Assembly (NCBI GenBank): GCA_030407085.1
Contig: CM059587.1
Span: forward strand, 80,217,001-80,281,000
DNA length: 64,000 bases
Direction of reading: 5' to 3'
Origin: Trichopria drosophilae
Taxonomy: Eukaryota > Arthropoda > Insecta > Hymenoptera > Diapriidae
Below, piece after piece: positions 24,090 through 39,000 of this stretch (positions within the stretch are counted from its first letter, which is position 1; every line of letters starts with the position of its first letter). Made by a program: the position numbers and the translations under genes. The notes below the pieces were generated by a model. That model saw only the letters and a program-made list of their open reading frames with translations, was not told the DNA's origin and searched no databases.

Positions 24090-27000
24090 CTACGACAATG
24101 AACGATTTTAGGCAACATTTCCTATTTAAATCGAGAATAATTTTTGTAAATATGTAATAATCTTGTAGGATTATTATGTACTGGTAACTTGTATGACATC
24201 ATCACTATTGTCGGAGTAATGTTTATGGTATTCAGCACCATGACGTTTTTTGCTAATAAATATAAGATTATATTTATATTGTTGTAATATGTATTGTCTA
24301 ATTTAACATTTAATCCTTCCTGAAGTATTTCTGAACATTTTCAACGAAAGGTAAGTAAAATAATTTTATTTTATTACTTAATCACAAATAATGTTTTAAG
24401 TGTAAAATTACAAGTTGGATATTGAAAATCAAACATTTTTAAAAAGTATTCTTCATTTTGGATAAGCCATTTTTAATTTCTAAAATAATCGTTAAATTAT
24501 AGACTAGAATTCTTATATATTCTTTTTTAGTACTCAATAATATTTCTGCTGCAGCAATCAATAAAAGAAAGATATAGTTTCAAAAAATAATCCGCCATTT
24601 TGAATTCAAGAAAATAACTTTGAAATAGTCAAGAATACTCCAATATTCCCCGAATTCTAAATTTCACATAGATTCCATCTGGTTTTTTCAAGTTTACGAC
24701 CTCCATAATTACAATATTACTGCAATATTTCTTCAATCGCCATTTTATGGCCGACATTTTGTTTTATTTTCTCGTAACTTTATTTCTTCTCAACCTTTTC
24801 TTCCTGGAAATTGTCTTTCTATCTAATTGACCCAAAATTTAGTTACCCGAAGGTCCTCGAAATTGTTGATTATGACATTCAAAATGGCGGATAGTAATAA
24901 GACAATGATTTTGGATTTTGCTCCACCATTTTGAATCTTGAATATTTAATTTTGGATTCGTATTCAACGATCCCGAAAAATTCTTTTTTTTTTTTTAATT
25001 TTTCATCCGACATATTGGAATCGCCATGTCGAATTTCAAAATTCTGAGTTGAAATTCGTAATTAGCGACTCGGAAATGGTATAAGTAATAAGTGTTTCGT
25101 ATTCGTTTATATGAGAGTTTATTCTACGAATTTCTTATTTTTGCATTTACTTATTTATAATTCATTTGCTGATACACTGAGAAAAAATTCCGTATAGTTA
25201 AATTGACTATATCACACAGTTGGAAAAATATAGTTAAAACTACTACGAAAAATAGTTAAATTTACCACTTTCGTAGTCGATTTTACTATAATTTTGTTAC
25301 ACCAACTATCTCCTCATAGTTAAAAAATCAACTATGTAGAATGATTTAAATAAATATGACAAATATAGTTAAAATAACTATAATCTAGTGTAGTCCTCAT
25401 TTCACACTACGTCTCATAGGAAATCTTTATATTTACTATTATTCATAGTTAAAGTTTGTATTTACTATAAATCTATAATAAATACTGCCGCACTCCGTGT
25501 GTTTTGATGCCGCCAGGTGGCGACGCGGCACTTGCAGCTTCTTTTCTTCGAGACCGTGGCTCCCGTTATTGAAGAAGATTTTCAATTGGTCATAAGAAGG
25601 ACCGTATAGGGTGTCAAGATATGATAATGCATAATACATGTCGTATACGCATGTGTATCTATAGACTAATTACACGACATTGAAATTTGTGTGTATAATG
25701 GCATTGCATAATACATTTTTTAACTGGATGGAGTATGACATTCACAAACTTAGAGCAGTATTGATTTTTTGTTTTTCTCTTTGTTTCCTTGTTTATCTTA
25801 AATGAAGAACGAAGGGAGAAAAGTCAACTTTTCATATGCTATGATATATATAGTTTACAAATATTTTTAAAAAGTAAATATTGACTCCTTTCCATATTTT
25901 TTATGACAATTTCTTATACAATTTCTCTCAGTGAAGGTAGTAACTTTCTGAAATGACTATTTCAAAATAGTTGAGTCTATTTGTCTATTATGATAAGTAG
26001 CAATTTGAGTAATGAAACAGTAGTTAAACTTTACTATTTCAGTAAAATACTTTACTATTAAAACGTTTTATATTATATAAAAACTTTACTATTAAAGCAA
26101 AAAATGGTAATTTGAACTACTTTTTTTTCTGAGTGTAAGCAATAAAAATTATGAATACATGTGACATAGTATTTAAAGTACATTTTTATGAAATATTTAC
26201 AAATTTATCTAATCGTTCACTTTTTGGAGACTCAAAAAACAAACTTATTTTTTTTAAATGTATTTTTGTTTTATTTTACAATATTATCTGAAGGATTATG
26301 AATTTGAATGTTTGAAAACAATGTACGGCAGTGTTTCAAAGTATATCGCGCCTACATATCTACGTGCAGTGAAGTAGAATAACTACGTTCGCTCGAACCG
26401 AAATGGTGGGCGTGATTTAGTCCGTAAAAGTGATCCGAAATAAACGAACTCAACTTTTTATTACCTTTTAGGATCATAATTCTAACTTTACGTGAGGATT
26501 TAGAAAAGGAAAAAAAGAAAAAATATTACAGCGTAAAAGAAATTAAAATTTTGATTTGTTACACATTTAATTGTTTTCAAAAAAATGATTTATTCGCAAG
26601 ATATCGTTTTCAGGTCGATATAGGTAGTACAGTAATGATATATAATTATAAAAATAATTAAAGAAATTTCCTGTTATTAGTTATTAAATCGTATAACTGC
26701 TGTTATCTTGTATCAAATGCAATTTTAAATTGTATACTTTTGTTTTACTTTTGCTTTACTTGTTAATTTTTGTACTTTCAGTAGATTTTAAAAGAAATAA
26801 CCATTCGAATGGATTAATATTTAATTAATAAGTTACCGCAACCAGAATTGTCTTTTCAAATTGAATATTTTTAGAAATAACAAATGATAAATGGAAATAC
26901 ACCTTACACTTGAAGAAGATGGAAATTCCAATCTTATATTTTATATTTTTTTCAACATTATTGAAAAAAATTGTCAAGTGTGATGATGGTGAATGATGAA

Positions 27001-30000
27001 AATATAAATTAGCTCGGATTTTCCGGCAAACATAATTCATTTTCAGTCTTGAAAATTTATTTGTATTTTTCATGACAAATGGAAGTGTTTCGACATTATT
27101 CTATGCAGGTGGTGATGCGAAGTATAAGATTTCCACTCGACAGATAAAGTTATAAAATTTGCATAAATACATGAAGCACCTAAAATATCGAGATATATTG
27201 TTCTGTATATATTTAATTATTTATTGATATATGGTTATTAACCTATATTACGAACAAAACCTTCCTAATTGACTCACTAAGAGAGAGAATGAGAAAGAGA
27301 GAATATTACCTTACTTCCCTCTCAAGATTCCCTTTTACTTCTATTTTTTCTTAAAGATATTAATCTATATAAAAGACAGTTCCAATCTACTTGCATTTAC
27401 TTAATGTTATCAAAATTTTAACTACACGCCTCAACATTCAGCAAAAAACCATAACCTAACCTAAAATATATGACCAAAATTAATGTATAGGAGTTTACTA
27501 TCGGTAGACCGAAATGGATTGCACATTACTTAAACTCGATATTTTCGGTTTCCTTACTTTCAACTGGATTGTAGTGATCTTTAAAAATTTTTATTGGTGT
27601 AAAAATACTTTTTCAATAATGTTTTAAACTCTGGCTTGGGCAAATCTCAATGAAGGCGACAGATAGGCATATTCTTACGTAATTTTACAACATAACATTG
27701 AAATTTACAATATGTGTATTAAAACCGAGATAGAATGTTGTAAAATCACAAGATAAATGTAATTTTATAACACATTATTTAGAAATTGTAAATTCACAAT
27801 AAAATGTTTTAATTTTACAAAATATATTTTGAAATCGCAATATTTATTGCAAGTTTACATTATTTTCGTACTGTAATTTTGTTGTCAAATTATAATCACT
27901 TTTAACAGTGTAGGAGGGTTAATTACGATTAATTTATACCCCATACATAACAAATTTTAAACAAAAATGTTATTGTAATTCGAAGATTATCATGAAATAA
28001 AGATTTTGGGTAATGATGGATAGAAAATGAGAGGAATTACGTACTGTAGTTTTATGTTTGGGTTACGCAGCCCAATAAAAATTTAAGAATGGCATGTTGC
28101 CCTATAAGCGAGAGCCGATTATAGTAGGATTTTTGTTCCAGATTTTATATGTGATCATCAAAATATCCAATAGGCTTTAGTTTTTTGAAGTTCAAATCGG
28201 TACAAGAAATTCGATTTCATGCATTTTGAACATCTATTCAGTCCAAAAGAATGCTGTTGACCTATTTTTTGCCCAAATTGAAGGTCAAAGGGGTAAAAAT
28301 CTTGTTTTTTGGACATTTTACACGTCTATACTGTAGAATGAGACTCAACAAATCAAGAAATGCAAAATAGCGGGTTCAATAAGTCCAACAAACGTTTTTA
28401 AATTCGAATCTCTTCAAACTAGTCGTCTTGACTATTTTTCGAGAAAAAATAAACTATAAACTGCAGGTGTAACGAAAATTCATTTTGGAACGAACTTTCA
28501 GATAAAGAAAAGCAAACTTTGTGCTATAAGGTTTCCAAAGTTGGTAATCGTGAATTTGAAACCAGTTTAGAGTAATTTAAAATGTCAGATCGGAATTTTT
28601 GGGATCGTTGATTACGAATTTGAAGAAGTTTAGACAAATCTATAATATTTCAAACAATTTACAAATTGATCGCCCCCAATCAACGACCCCAAATTACTTG
28701 GGAAATAAAATATCATAAAGTGTTACGGTCAAATGATTCATTCGAGAATCGAAAACATATATGAAACAGAACCTGAGAAGAAAAAAACTGCCATATTTTA
28801 ATGAAGTTTCATTTATTCAGAAAGATCTGATAATTGATAAACTGGAAACACAATATTGAAACTCTCCATGTGACGATGCACCGGGAAAGTGGGGATCGCA
28901 ATAGTATTGAAATCTCCCGCATAGGAAATGATCTTTGATGCATTAAAATATTTAAGTCGAAAATCCCGATTGTACTGAAATTTCTCATGTGAGGTCTCAA
29001 ATGGGATTTCCATTAAATTTCACAAGGCATCCACATTACGAATTTGGAAAAAGAAAATACGATTATATATTCAAAGGTCCATATTGGGTACCATACCTAA
29101 ATTAATATTCTTTACATTGGAATCTGCAAACGGTACTTCGAATCAGAATATCGTTTTTCAACCAAATTTATAGTGACATCAATGTTGCTGTTTTTAGAAC
29201 CTTGATTATTTCGGGCATGTTATTTTTATTTAGAATCCGCTTTTGTCGTTTACAATAAGGACTTCACCCTGGAATGTCCTTATAAGAAGCCCCCAAACAG
29301 CTCCTCCGGACAATAAAGCGACATTTAGGAGTCTTCAGGAGTGGCTCACGACATCCCTTGAATGGGCTCTAGTAGTGAATTAGCCAAAGTCATTGAAACT
29401 TGATTCAAATTTAGAATGTAATTGATGTCCATGGATATGATGATGAGGGGTTTTAACATGAGTTTTGGGACTTTAACGTTTTTTGGCCTTTTAAAAACCA
29501 TCTGGTCAGAACCAATCTTAGAATGATTAAATTTCAAATATTATTGAAATTGTCCATGCCAAAAATATCGGGAGAAGTGGGGATTTTGGAAACATATCGC
29601 AAATTCTAAATAATTTAGGAAATTGTTCAGTACGTAAAAGACCCAAAAATTCCAGAATTGTCAGTCAAGACATTTCATGGGTTTCAGATATGAAGCACCA
29701 CGTGGGAACTTTCAGTGGGGTCAATGTCATAAACAATCAAATAATTGGAAACTTGATGAACATGATCCGAATTTTTCTTGAGAAATGGTTTCCAGGCAAT
29801 TTTGGAATCCTCGTTGAGATCTGCCAAGATCAGTTAGCATCCGTCGCGTGTGCCAACGCTTCATTCATAAACGCTCGCGCGTGTTCGCGTTGTTTTCTCG
29901 CTCCTCTAAAATAGCCGTGCAAAACTGTGTCGTGTAAAATCCAGGGAACAATGGCCGCGATGTTATCCTCTCCGGGGTCTTTAACGAATCTAGCCGGCGT

Positions 30001-33000
30001 TAACGTTTCGTTACATTCGTCCTCGTAAAATCGCGTGTTTTGTATATCCCCCCATCATATTATTTCGCATCGTGTCGCAAGAGGTGTCGCAAGCCGTTCG
30101 ACAAACTACGAGTTGCATCCGCTCTAATTACTTAAGCGATTACCGAAAAGATTTCAGTAATGTAGAACGCTTGCGTCAGAAAGTAAACAATGAGACGTCA
30201 GTAATCAAGGGTGCGAGAGAGACAGCGAATTACTTGGTCGAGTTAGAAGAGTCGAAAAAGTAACTCGGTCAAACGCCGGGCGTCCTAAGAGGCGTTCGAG
30301 AGTCTCGAGGCCGTAACTCCGCTCGACAACGTATTAATTATCTGCAGTTATATATATACATCGTGGCGGAACAGTCCTAATTCGTGTGATCTTACCTTTG
30401 TTTCCCGTCGCGAGTGAAAGTTATAGCCTTAGCAACTCGCAAGTGCACTTCGTTTCGTATGCATCCTCCCGCCTTGCCTGCCGCGAATTCGCCGATAAAT
30501 CAATCGGCCAGCCGCACTTATTGACGCTCGCCAGGGCCCCAAAATTTTTGTTTTCCCCTTTCGAGTCAACCTCCTTCGACTTCGAAAACGCCCCGGATGT
30601 GAACCACCATTCGGCCCAAAATCCAGTTATTGAATTTTTTTCGATTTTTAGTGTGATATACCAAGTAAACTTTTTGACATTTTATTGGATGCTCAAAAAC
30701 AATCATGCTTCCAAAATTGCACACTTATGTTGTATTTTTGAGAAAAGTGAGGTTATATTTGTAAAAATTTCAGTTTTTGAAACAAACGAAAATTTTCTTT
30801 TACATCGCAGTTTCACTTGTGAAGTACTTTGTTAGATGTCGACTGCGATTACCCTAAACAACATTTTGTTTTGATAACTCGAAACAATACAAAAACGCAT
30901 CTTTTACTCGACCTCAATCTTCTCAAAACTGTAACGCTATAGAACAATTCTGGAAATGCCATTGTTTTTGTCGTCCCAAAATATTTTGAAAATCATCTAG
31001 CTACGTGAAAGGGAAACATGTTTACAAAGCAAAAAGTAAAATAATATTGGCCAGACTGATGTAAACAAATCATATGCTACTCGTATAACTACCCACTGTC
31101 TAACTGGTCTTAATAACTAACATTTTTGTCCTAAAATAGATGTCAACCTAAGAATTTTCCAATCATATTGGAATGTTAAATAAAAATTTGCATTTTGGTC
31201 ATCCTAGCAAAGAAGAGAGAAATAAAATGAATTAAGTTCTGCACTAGCTTTCCGTTCCTATCAAAATACAATAATCCCCATCCTAAGTTATATCGTCGGT
31301 TCTTTCAAAATGGAGGGAATTTGTCCAAAGTTATAGTCCCTCACTATCCCCACTTCCGTAAATCTGTTTATATCCGTGCAATGAGTGCTTCTGTGCACTG
31401 TAAAAAGTGGAAATTACTACAAATCTGTTGTAATTTTCATTCGTAAAAATATGGTGATTTGCCCACGTTCAATATTGTTAATTTCCTATGTGAGGTTAGG
31501 AATTTCACGAAGTATTATAAATACCCTACGTTGAAAGTGGTCAAATTATAACGTGACGCATTTTCCCAACGTTGTATGTACATGGGTCAAAATCGAGCCC
31601 ATGCTGTATACGTGCTAAATTGATCAAATATTGTAAAACTCCAATGTTGTACGTATGAAAATTACTAAAAATTAATGAAAATTACAATAAATTTGTAAAC
31701 TATATTTCTATTTTTTATAGTGTCTGTGAGTGTCGTGAAGCGAGTGTGGTCCAGCGAAACAATATGATCGGGGAAGGAGAGTAATATAACTTTGCACCAG
31801 TCAAGTGTATAACTTAGGACACCCATATAACTTTGGATGTCATAACTTAGGTTAGGGTCTACTGTAATGGGAGAACGTGGAGGCAGGAATTGCTGCCAAC
31901 GCCATCTGTCAAGGAAATTATCGTCATGTTGAAATCACTGAATATGGGAACGAATTATATCAAATATATAAAATTTTTTTTTTCGTTTTTTTTTTTCGAA
32001 TAGTTACGAATGCCATCTATCGCTCGAAAAAGAAATTATGCATTGTTGAAAAATTCTCTTTTGCGACAAAAAACGCACATTTTGAAACATTTAATGTCAT
32101 TTTTTTAGGGGATGTAACGTAATAAGGGAAATTCATAATTGGCCATTCTATTCAGAAGAAAAAAATACTTTGCAAATGATATTGCGATTGACCAAACAAA
32201 TTTTCTTTTATAACAAAAAATCAAATAAAAAAATCTATTTCAAATAGCGTAAATTTTTACATATTCGATTGACTTTTTCCGAAAATTCGACTTGGTAGAG
32301 AAATTCGGAGAGTGTCATAATTTTCAATTAAAAAAATTACTTTGGAAATGATATTACCATTGTCAAAAGTAAGCTCTCTTTTACAAAAAAAAAATAACAA
32401 AACTTAGTAAACAAAAAACGTCACTCTTGATACTCTTCTAAAAAAATGGACGTAATAGGGAAATATTGAGCCCCCATCGTTTATAGGACACAACATACTT
32501 TGGGACTGATAAAATGATTGAGAAAAGAAGATTATATATTAAATTTTTATTTTTAACTAAACTAAATTTAACGAAACCAAAAAATTACAAGTAATTTTAA
32601 TTAAAAACTTGTTCCCGGGTAGAAATTAAAACATTTTTTGTACAATTCGTATATAACAATGTTATTTTTACCACGTTAAAGATAAAGGGTAAATGGACAG
32701 TGTAAGAAAAAATGAAGAAATTTCTACTAGGGTTATTTCACTTTTACTTTCTTGAACTTGAAAACTCCCGAAATATTCTAATAGAAGCAAAAACAAATAT
32801 TCAAAAATAGCAAATTTTTTCTCAATGCTAACGAGCCTCGAGATATTTACTTGTGCAAAGTTGGTGCTCTTCGTTACCGAGCTATTTTGTACGAACTATA
32901 GGTTCTATTGTTTCTTAATACAGGGGACAAGCCTGCACGAATTACGAAACTTGAACGAAGATTGGTCTTTACACTCGTTAACCTGCCACAACAATCGAGA

Positions 33001-36000
33001 CCACTTTCAAATATTCAAAAAGAATACAGACAATTATCGATTGCATACATAATAATCTCCAGACTATTAAGGGCACCGAAAATAGAGAACGAAGACTATT
33101 TTTTACTATTATAATCGAATGAATACTTCCTCTATAAATTTTTATTAATTTTACAATCAAAAGAGGATGTTATGAAATTAAAAAGAAAGATATCAAATAT
33201 ATAGAAAAAATTTGATCTTTTCTTTGTTCATGGCTTTTGATTTCCGTCACTTTTTATCATCGCTCATTAAAAACAAAAAAGGACTGGACATTAAATTGTC
33301 ACCAGTCATACTAGGACCATTTCATCCAATTTTGTCCCTTGTTATTTATGGAATGCTACTGTCCATAGGGGCAAAAAAAAACTAATTATGGTAAGTAAGG
33401 GTTAAAAATAATGTGTGGGGGGAAATTCCATTACAATTCAACTACAATATTTATTTTCTTATAAGTTTGCATAAGGTGACAACTAACTTCAATCAATTAG
33501 TCTAACCTATTGTTAAAAAATTAAATAATAATCTTCTTTACAGAGACTTTCAATTATTTGTTTTTCAAGTTCGTGATACTTACAAACAGATCGTTTTCAT
33601 CTTGGCTTCCTGCTTCTGTACCTCGTCCGCCTGCTAAAATGGATTGAACAGCATCTGGTGGCATGTTAGGATATCCTTGTTGCATTTTAATAGACCTTGG
33701 AACCTCTTTGTCGTTAATTAATTCCGGTTCACTCTTATTATCAATCTCAGTCTTAGGGGAGACCCAGATTGAATTCGCTGTTTTTGTCTCCAAGTCTCTC
33801 TTGGATTTAGCGAAGAAATAATCTGGAGTCGCGGAATTTAAAGCAGAATCTTGCATGGAAGCTAATTTACTTTTGATAGCTTCGAGGATAGTGAGATTAA
33901 CATTCGGAAAATCTTTAGAGATGCTGGAAATTGGAAGAGGTGTCGTTGGCTTAATATCGGTAAAACTACTTGATATATTTTTTTGCAGTTCATTCAGCAT
34001 ATCAAAAACTTCGTTCAATATTGTCATTTTTTGTTTGAAACCAGTTGTTGGATCGAATACTGGTTTTGATGGCCACATTCCCGGTAAAAATGGTTTAAAC
34101 GGTTTCTTCGATGTAGGTGGCGTTGACGTAACAGTTTTCTCGTAAGCAATGAGATCGTTAAAGTTTCCGATCATTTCGTTTTTTAGGTTTGTCAGTTCAT
34201 CAAGGATCATATTTGTAACTGAATCTTTGGCAGTTGTAATCGATGACGTATCCTCAATCGATCGTTTGCTTAGAGCCGCGGAAGTGTCGGATATATTGTT
34301 CTTTATTTTATCAAAGAGCTGGTCCAAAAACGTCGACATTTTAGTCGAATAATCCATTGGATCCACAGGAACAGTCGAAGGAATCCAAAAGTTCGGAGGA
34401 ACAATTTTACTTTTTGCAATTACTGTATCCGGCGACGGAGTTGTAGTGGTAGCCAAGTTTTTGAATAGCGAGTCCAAAAATTCGCTTTTCTTTGAGATGA
34501 ACATTGAAGGATCCACCACTGGACCATACATGGATGGACCAACCAAAGTTTCCAAAACTCTAGGTTCCGGTTCCTCACTGGCTATTTTACTATCTTCTTC
34601 TGTAATACTTCGTTTTCTGCGGCTAGTTAAATCGAAACTTGCAGTTTCATACAATGAAGGATCAAACGATCCTGAGCTACCGAAAGGAAATTTTGGCTTC
34701 GGTGGAAAAAAAGGACTGGAAGATGATCCTGGTCCGAAAGGACTAAAAATTCCACGTTTCATTGTAGCCGGGTCGAAGGAAGCGTCATATTTTGAAGTTA
34801 TGTAACTTTTTGGAAACATTTGCATGGGACTAGAAGAAAGAGATTCGTAACTTTTATAAGGAGTCAGCATCTCCGGTTCTTTCACTGGAGATCCGAACAA
34901 GTTCCCAAGAAAATCTGTTTTTTTGGAAATCATGGTTTTTGGATCTACCATTTTCGGGAAAAAAGTTGGTTTTGACATGTACGGCACGGAAATCGTATCC
35001 ATTGGTCCTGAAGAACCGATTGCTCTTGAAAACACTGTAAGTTTAAAAACGACTTTGTTTTTAATAAAGAAATGTTTCTATTAATAGAAGTTTGCTTCTG
35101 AGTTTCAAAAATAGTTTTAGAAAGTTAAATATAAATAATTGAATATGAGATATCTTAATATGTTTGACATACATCGTTAATTTTCAACTATTTATAAGTT
35201 TATCAGTAATGAATTAATAGATTGATGTTAGTTATAAGTAGAATCTAAGGATGTTAAATATAATAATTAATTAACATCAGATTCGTTATAATAAATATAT
35301 AGATTTCATATTGTTGATAACTACTTTTATGATAACATTAAGAAACATAAATAATTAAGTTACATGTTTTGGTATTCAATAATCGGGCAATAATTTTAAT
35401 AATTTATTGTTTATTGTTTCACAGTATGGAGATTGTAGTTGGTTAAAATTAATATCTATTGCTAGTCAATCAAAATAAAACACCAGTAATTAGAATAAAA
35501 TGTTGTGATAATGAACATTTAGAAAAAAATGTATGGAATAGTTGTGGTGTTTTAAACTGTATAATAATAAGCCGACATTCAGGGATAAACATCTTTGATA
35601 GATTTATTTATTTTCACATTTTACCATCACATAATCAACAGGGTCACATGTTATTGATCATATGCATAATTTTTAAGATAAAAAGGGCATAGAAACTCAT
35701 AAAGTGGATTTTTAAAATATTTCTGACGAAAGAGCAGAGAAATATATTTTTTACATGTATATTTACTGTTAACCACTTCACTGGTAATGTGTCATATGTG
35801 TACAAAAAAAAAAGTGCCACGACTGGTAATGTATCATATATGTACATTTTTAAATAAATTCCACAATTTTCAATGAATTTGCACGAAATTTGGTATGCTA
35901 TAGTTTCTTAGGTCACTGAATACGAATTTGAGGTCACCGTTTCAAAATTCAATATGGCAGTTCCAATATGGCGGTTACAAGCTATATACTTTTGAAGCAA

Positions 36001-39000
36001 ATTCTTTTCTGTGCGCGGAAAACGACTGAAATTTGTTACTCGGGGGTTTTTGGGGTCGATGATTACGAATCTGATCTTATATTTTCAAAATTCAAAATGG
36101 CGGATCCAAGATGACAGACGAATTTTTAAAAATTCATCGGTTTTCCTTGAAACTCGTTAGTTGGGGGTTTTTGGGGTCACTGATTACGAATCTGATCTCA
36201 GATTTTCTAAATTCAAAATGATATATCCGAGATGGCAAATAGAATGTGCAAAATGAATTTTGACTTTACCTTGGCGGACTCAATTTTGAATATTTTATAA
36301 AATGAAAAAATTATGTGGTTGACCTCCACCGTTAGTTGGTTAATTATAACGACCCCAGAGTGCACCAGAAGGAGGTAGTGGGAGGATTTTTTTGTATTTT
36401 TGATCCACTATTTTGAATCTATAAAACAATGCACACTTCAAATTCATTTGATATAATGTTCAAATAAACGCATTTCTTGTAAAAAGAGATGTTTCAATAT
36501 TGTTTTATTTCGTCCGCCAGATTGGTTCCACCATTTTGAATTTTTAAATTCTGAGATCATATTCGTATTCAGCGACCCCGGAAACCTCATATTTAACATT
36601 CTCATCGAAATTTGATAAAGAAATGTGCATACTTTAAACAAAAATTGATGCACCTTGTGAGGGGTGAAAGGAAGGGGGAGGTGAATATTTTTTACGTTAA
36701 ATGATGTGTTTTATGAAAAAATGGAACCCATGTTTCACAGTTTCTCGATATCTTAAAAACTGGCTCGTACCAGTCTTGGCACTTTTTATTTGAAAACGGC
36801 TACCAGTGAAGTGGTTAAGAACAGATGTTATGTAACTTTTTAGGTTATGTATAAGATTTGTCAACTTGCAAACTTTACAGGTGTAAAACATTTTTTTACA
36901 GTTAGACAAGAAATAAGAATTTCAATAAAAATGCCTTGTCCAATAATTAGACAGTATGTGATGTATGTACAATAATATTAATGTTCATTTATTGTAAATA
37001 ATTTAAGTAAACTTTTCTTGTCTAGTAAATAAAAAATTTATGCAAGATTTTGTTATTTACGGAACATTTTGCTTCGTCTTGTACAATTGTTAGCCATTTT
37101 ATAGACATTGTTGTTGTATACATTTTTAAAGCAATATATTTCTCTAATAATCAGTTTCAGTCCGATAAAAATGCTTAGAATTTCGACGAGATTTTCTCGT
37201 AGAATAAACAATATTTTCGATAAAAATGGAGTGCATAAGAAATTATTTAAACATAAATATACACTGTAAGCGATATCAGTATTAAACTTTAATAAATGTC
37301 CTAAAATTATAAAAAATACTACAAAATTTTATTGAGTTTTTAAGAAATCTATTTGTAATTACAGAATATTTTGTTGTAGTTTTTCAGTATAATTTTGTAG
37401 ATGGTACTTTTTCTTTTAATACAGATTTTAGTAATTAGAACATTCTGAGGATTCATTTTAAACAAAACGAAAAACTAAATGACAAAATGTAAAAATTAGA
37501 TGTATTTTATGTACAAAAATAAAAATCATTAATCATAAATAATTAAAATGTTATGCAGAAATGAAAGACACAAAGATTAAAACCCTTTAAATATCAAACT
37601 TACGAGAATTTAACCCATTAAGTCCGAGGGATGCACATGTTAGTTAATATTCGACCTTCGTTCGTAACAGCAAAAAAGTTAATATTAACTTGAAAGTGAC
37701 CAACCCTATTATTTTCCAGTATGCTCTTATGATTGGTGTATTCAAATACCCATTTAAATTGCTTCAAAACCCAATATGGCATATATTAAATAACAAAAAT
37801 GAACAAAATGTCGTGTTAGGTGTTTTGTTGACTTTTGGTGGAATCAATAAAGTTGCAGGATCGATGCCAAACAGAAACCAAAAGTTTCAAAAATTTTTGT
37901 TTTGCACCGAATTAACCTAACCTCAAAACATCAATATGTCGAAAAAATAAACCTTATTAGATCAATATTGATAAAATTCGAATCTGTAGTGATACAATTG
38001 TCCCTAAAATGTAGGTACAAGGAGTTTCGGGATGGCTGATCAGGAATTTACGGCTAGATTTTTAAAATTCAAGATGGAAGATCCAGTTATCAACATTCAA
38101 TAAAATGCTTCAAAATCGCGAGAAAATGTATATACGAGGGTTTTTCGCCGTTTGTATTTTTTGTACTTTTGGAACGTTCATCACGAATTTGAGGCTAAAT
38201 TTTTTAAAGATAAAAAAGGTTAAAGGTTAAAGGTTAAAAATTTTTTAAAGATAAATATCAGGCGGACCTGATATGCTCGATCAAATTTCATGAAAGAACT
38301 AAAAATCCTGCTAAAGATACGAATTTCATCAATAATGTTTATAATTGATAAATAATGTTTTCTTTTTTTGAAGCAAATAAAAAAAATTTCTCGTTGGAGT
38401 TCATAGATTTTGTGCACTTTTATTTGCAACTAGTCATAGCACCCCAAAACTTTATTGATGCAAAAAAAATTTACAAAACGAAACTCATGAAATTTTGTTC
38501 ATTTTTTTATTTAAAATGCACCATATTGGGTATTTGAAGCAATTTGAATGCGATTTTGACCAAACCAGTTGAAAGAGCATATTCGAAAATGGTAGATTTA
38601 ATGTAGATTTAATGTAGCGGTATTCTTTTCAGCCATTCTTAGGCATTTTTTTTTTGTAGTGCTATTTGAGTGAAAATATTTCAAAATGGTGACTAACTCA
38701 TTATACGTATACATTTGGCTGGTCCAAAATAATAGACTTTTCTTTTTTTTTCCAGTGCTTCACCACAATCCAAAAATATGCATATATAAAAAATATACAT
38801 ATATAAAAAATATACATATATAAAAAATATACATATATAAAAAATATACATATATAAAAAATATACATATATAAAAAATATAATACTCAATTTTTTTAAA
38901 GTACGAAAACGACATTTAACGAGATTTTGAATTTTATCTCGATATATTTTTTGTTTTGTTTTGTGTTTGTAATAATGAAATATTGTTCTGGAGGATTTAA

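Larger units (their letters stand above)
24253..33583. other. long spacer, probably an intron of the precursor gene
   Basis: Apart from the elements listed separately, this is AT-rich. It has fragments of the AAAATGGCGGA-type repeat module (24590-25060, 28540-28690), a (GAGA)-like run at 27280-27306, and an AATTTTACAA-rich run at 27660-27910. No other exon is supported except the doubtful open frame in the GC-rich block at 29.8-30.6 kb. Confidence 0.45.

Noticed and set aside
33855..34805. Plus-strand frames of 67-119 codons
   Set aside because: Antisense to the well-supported 484-codon minus-strand exon.
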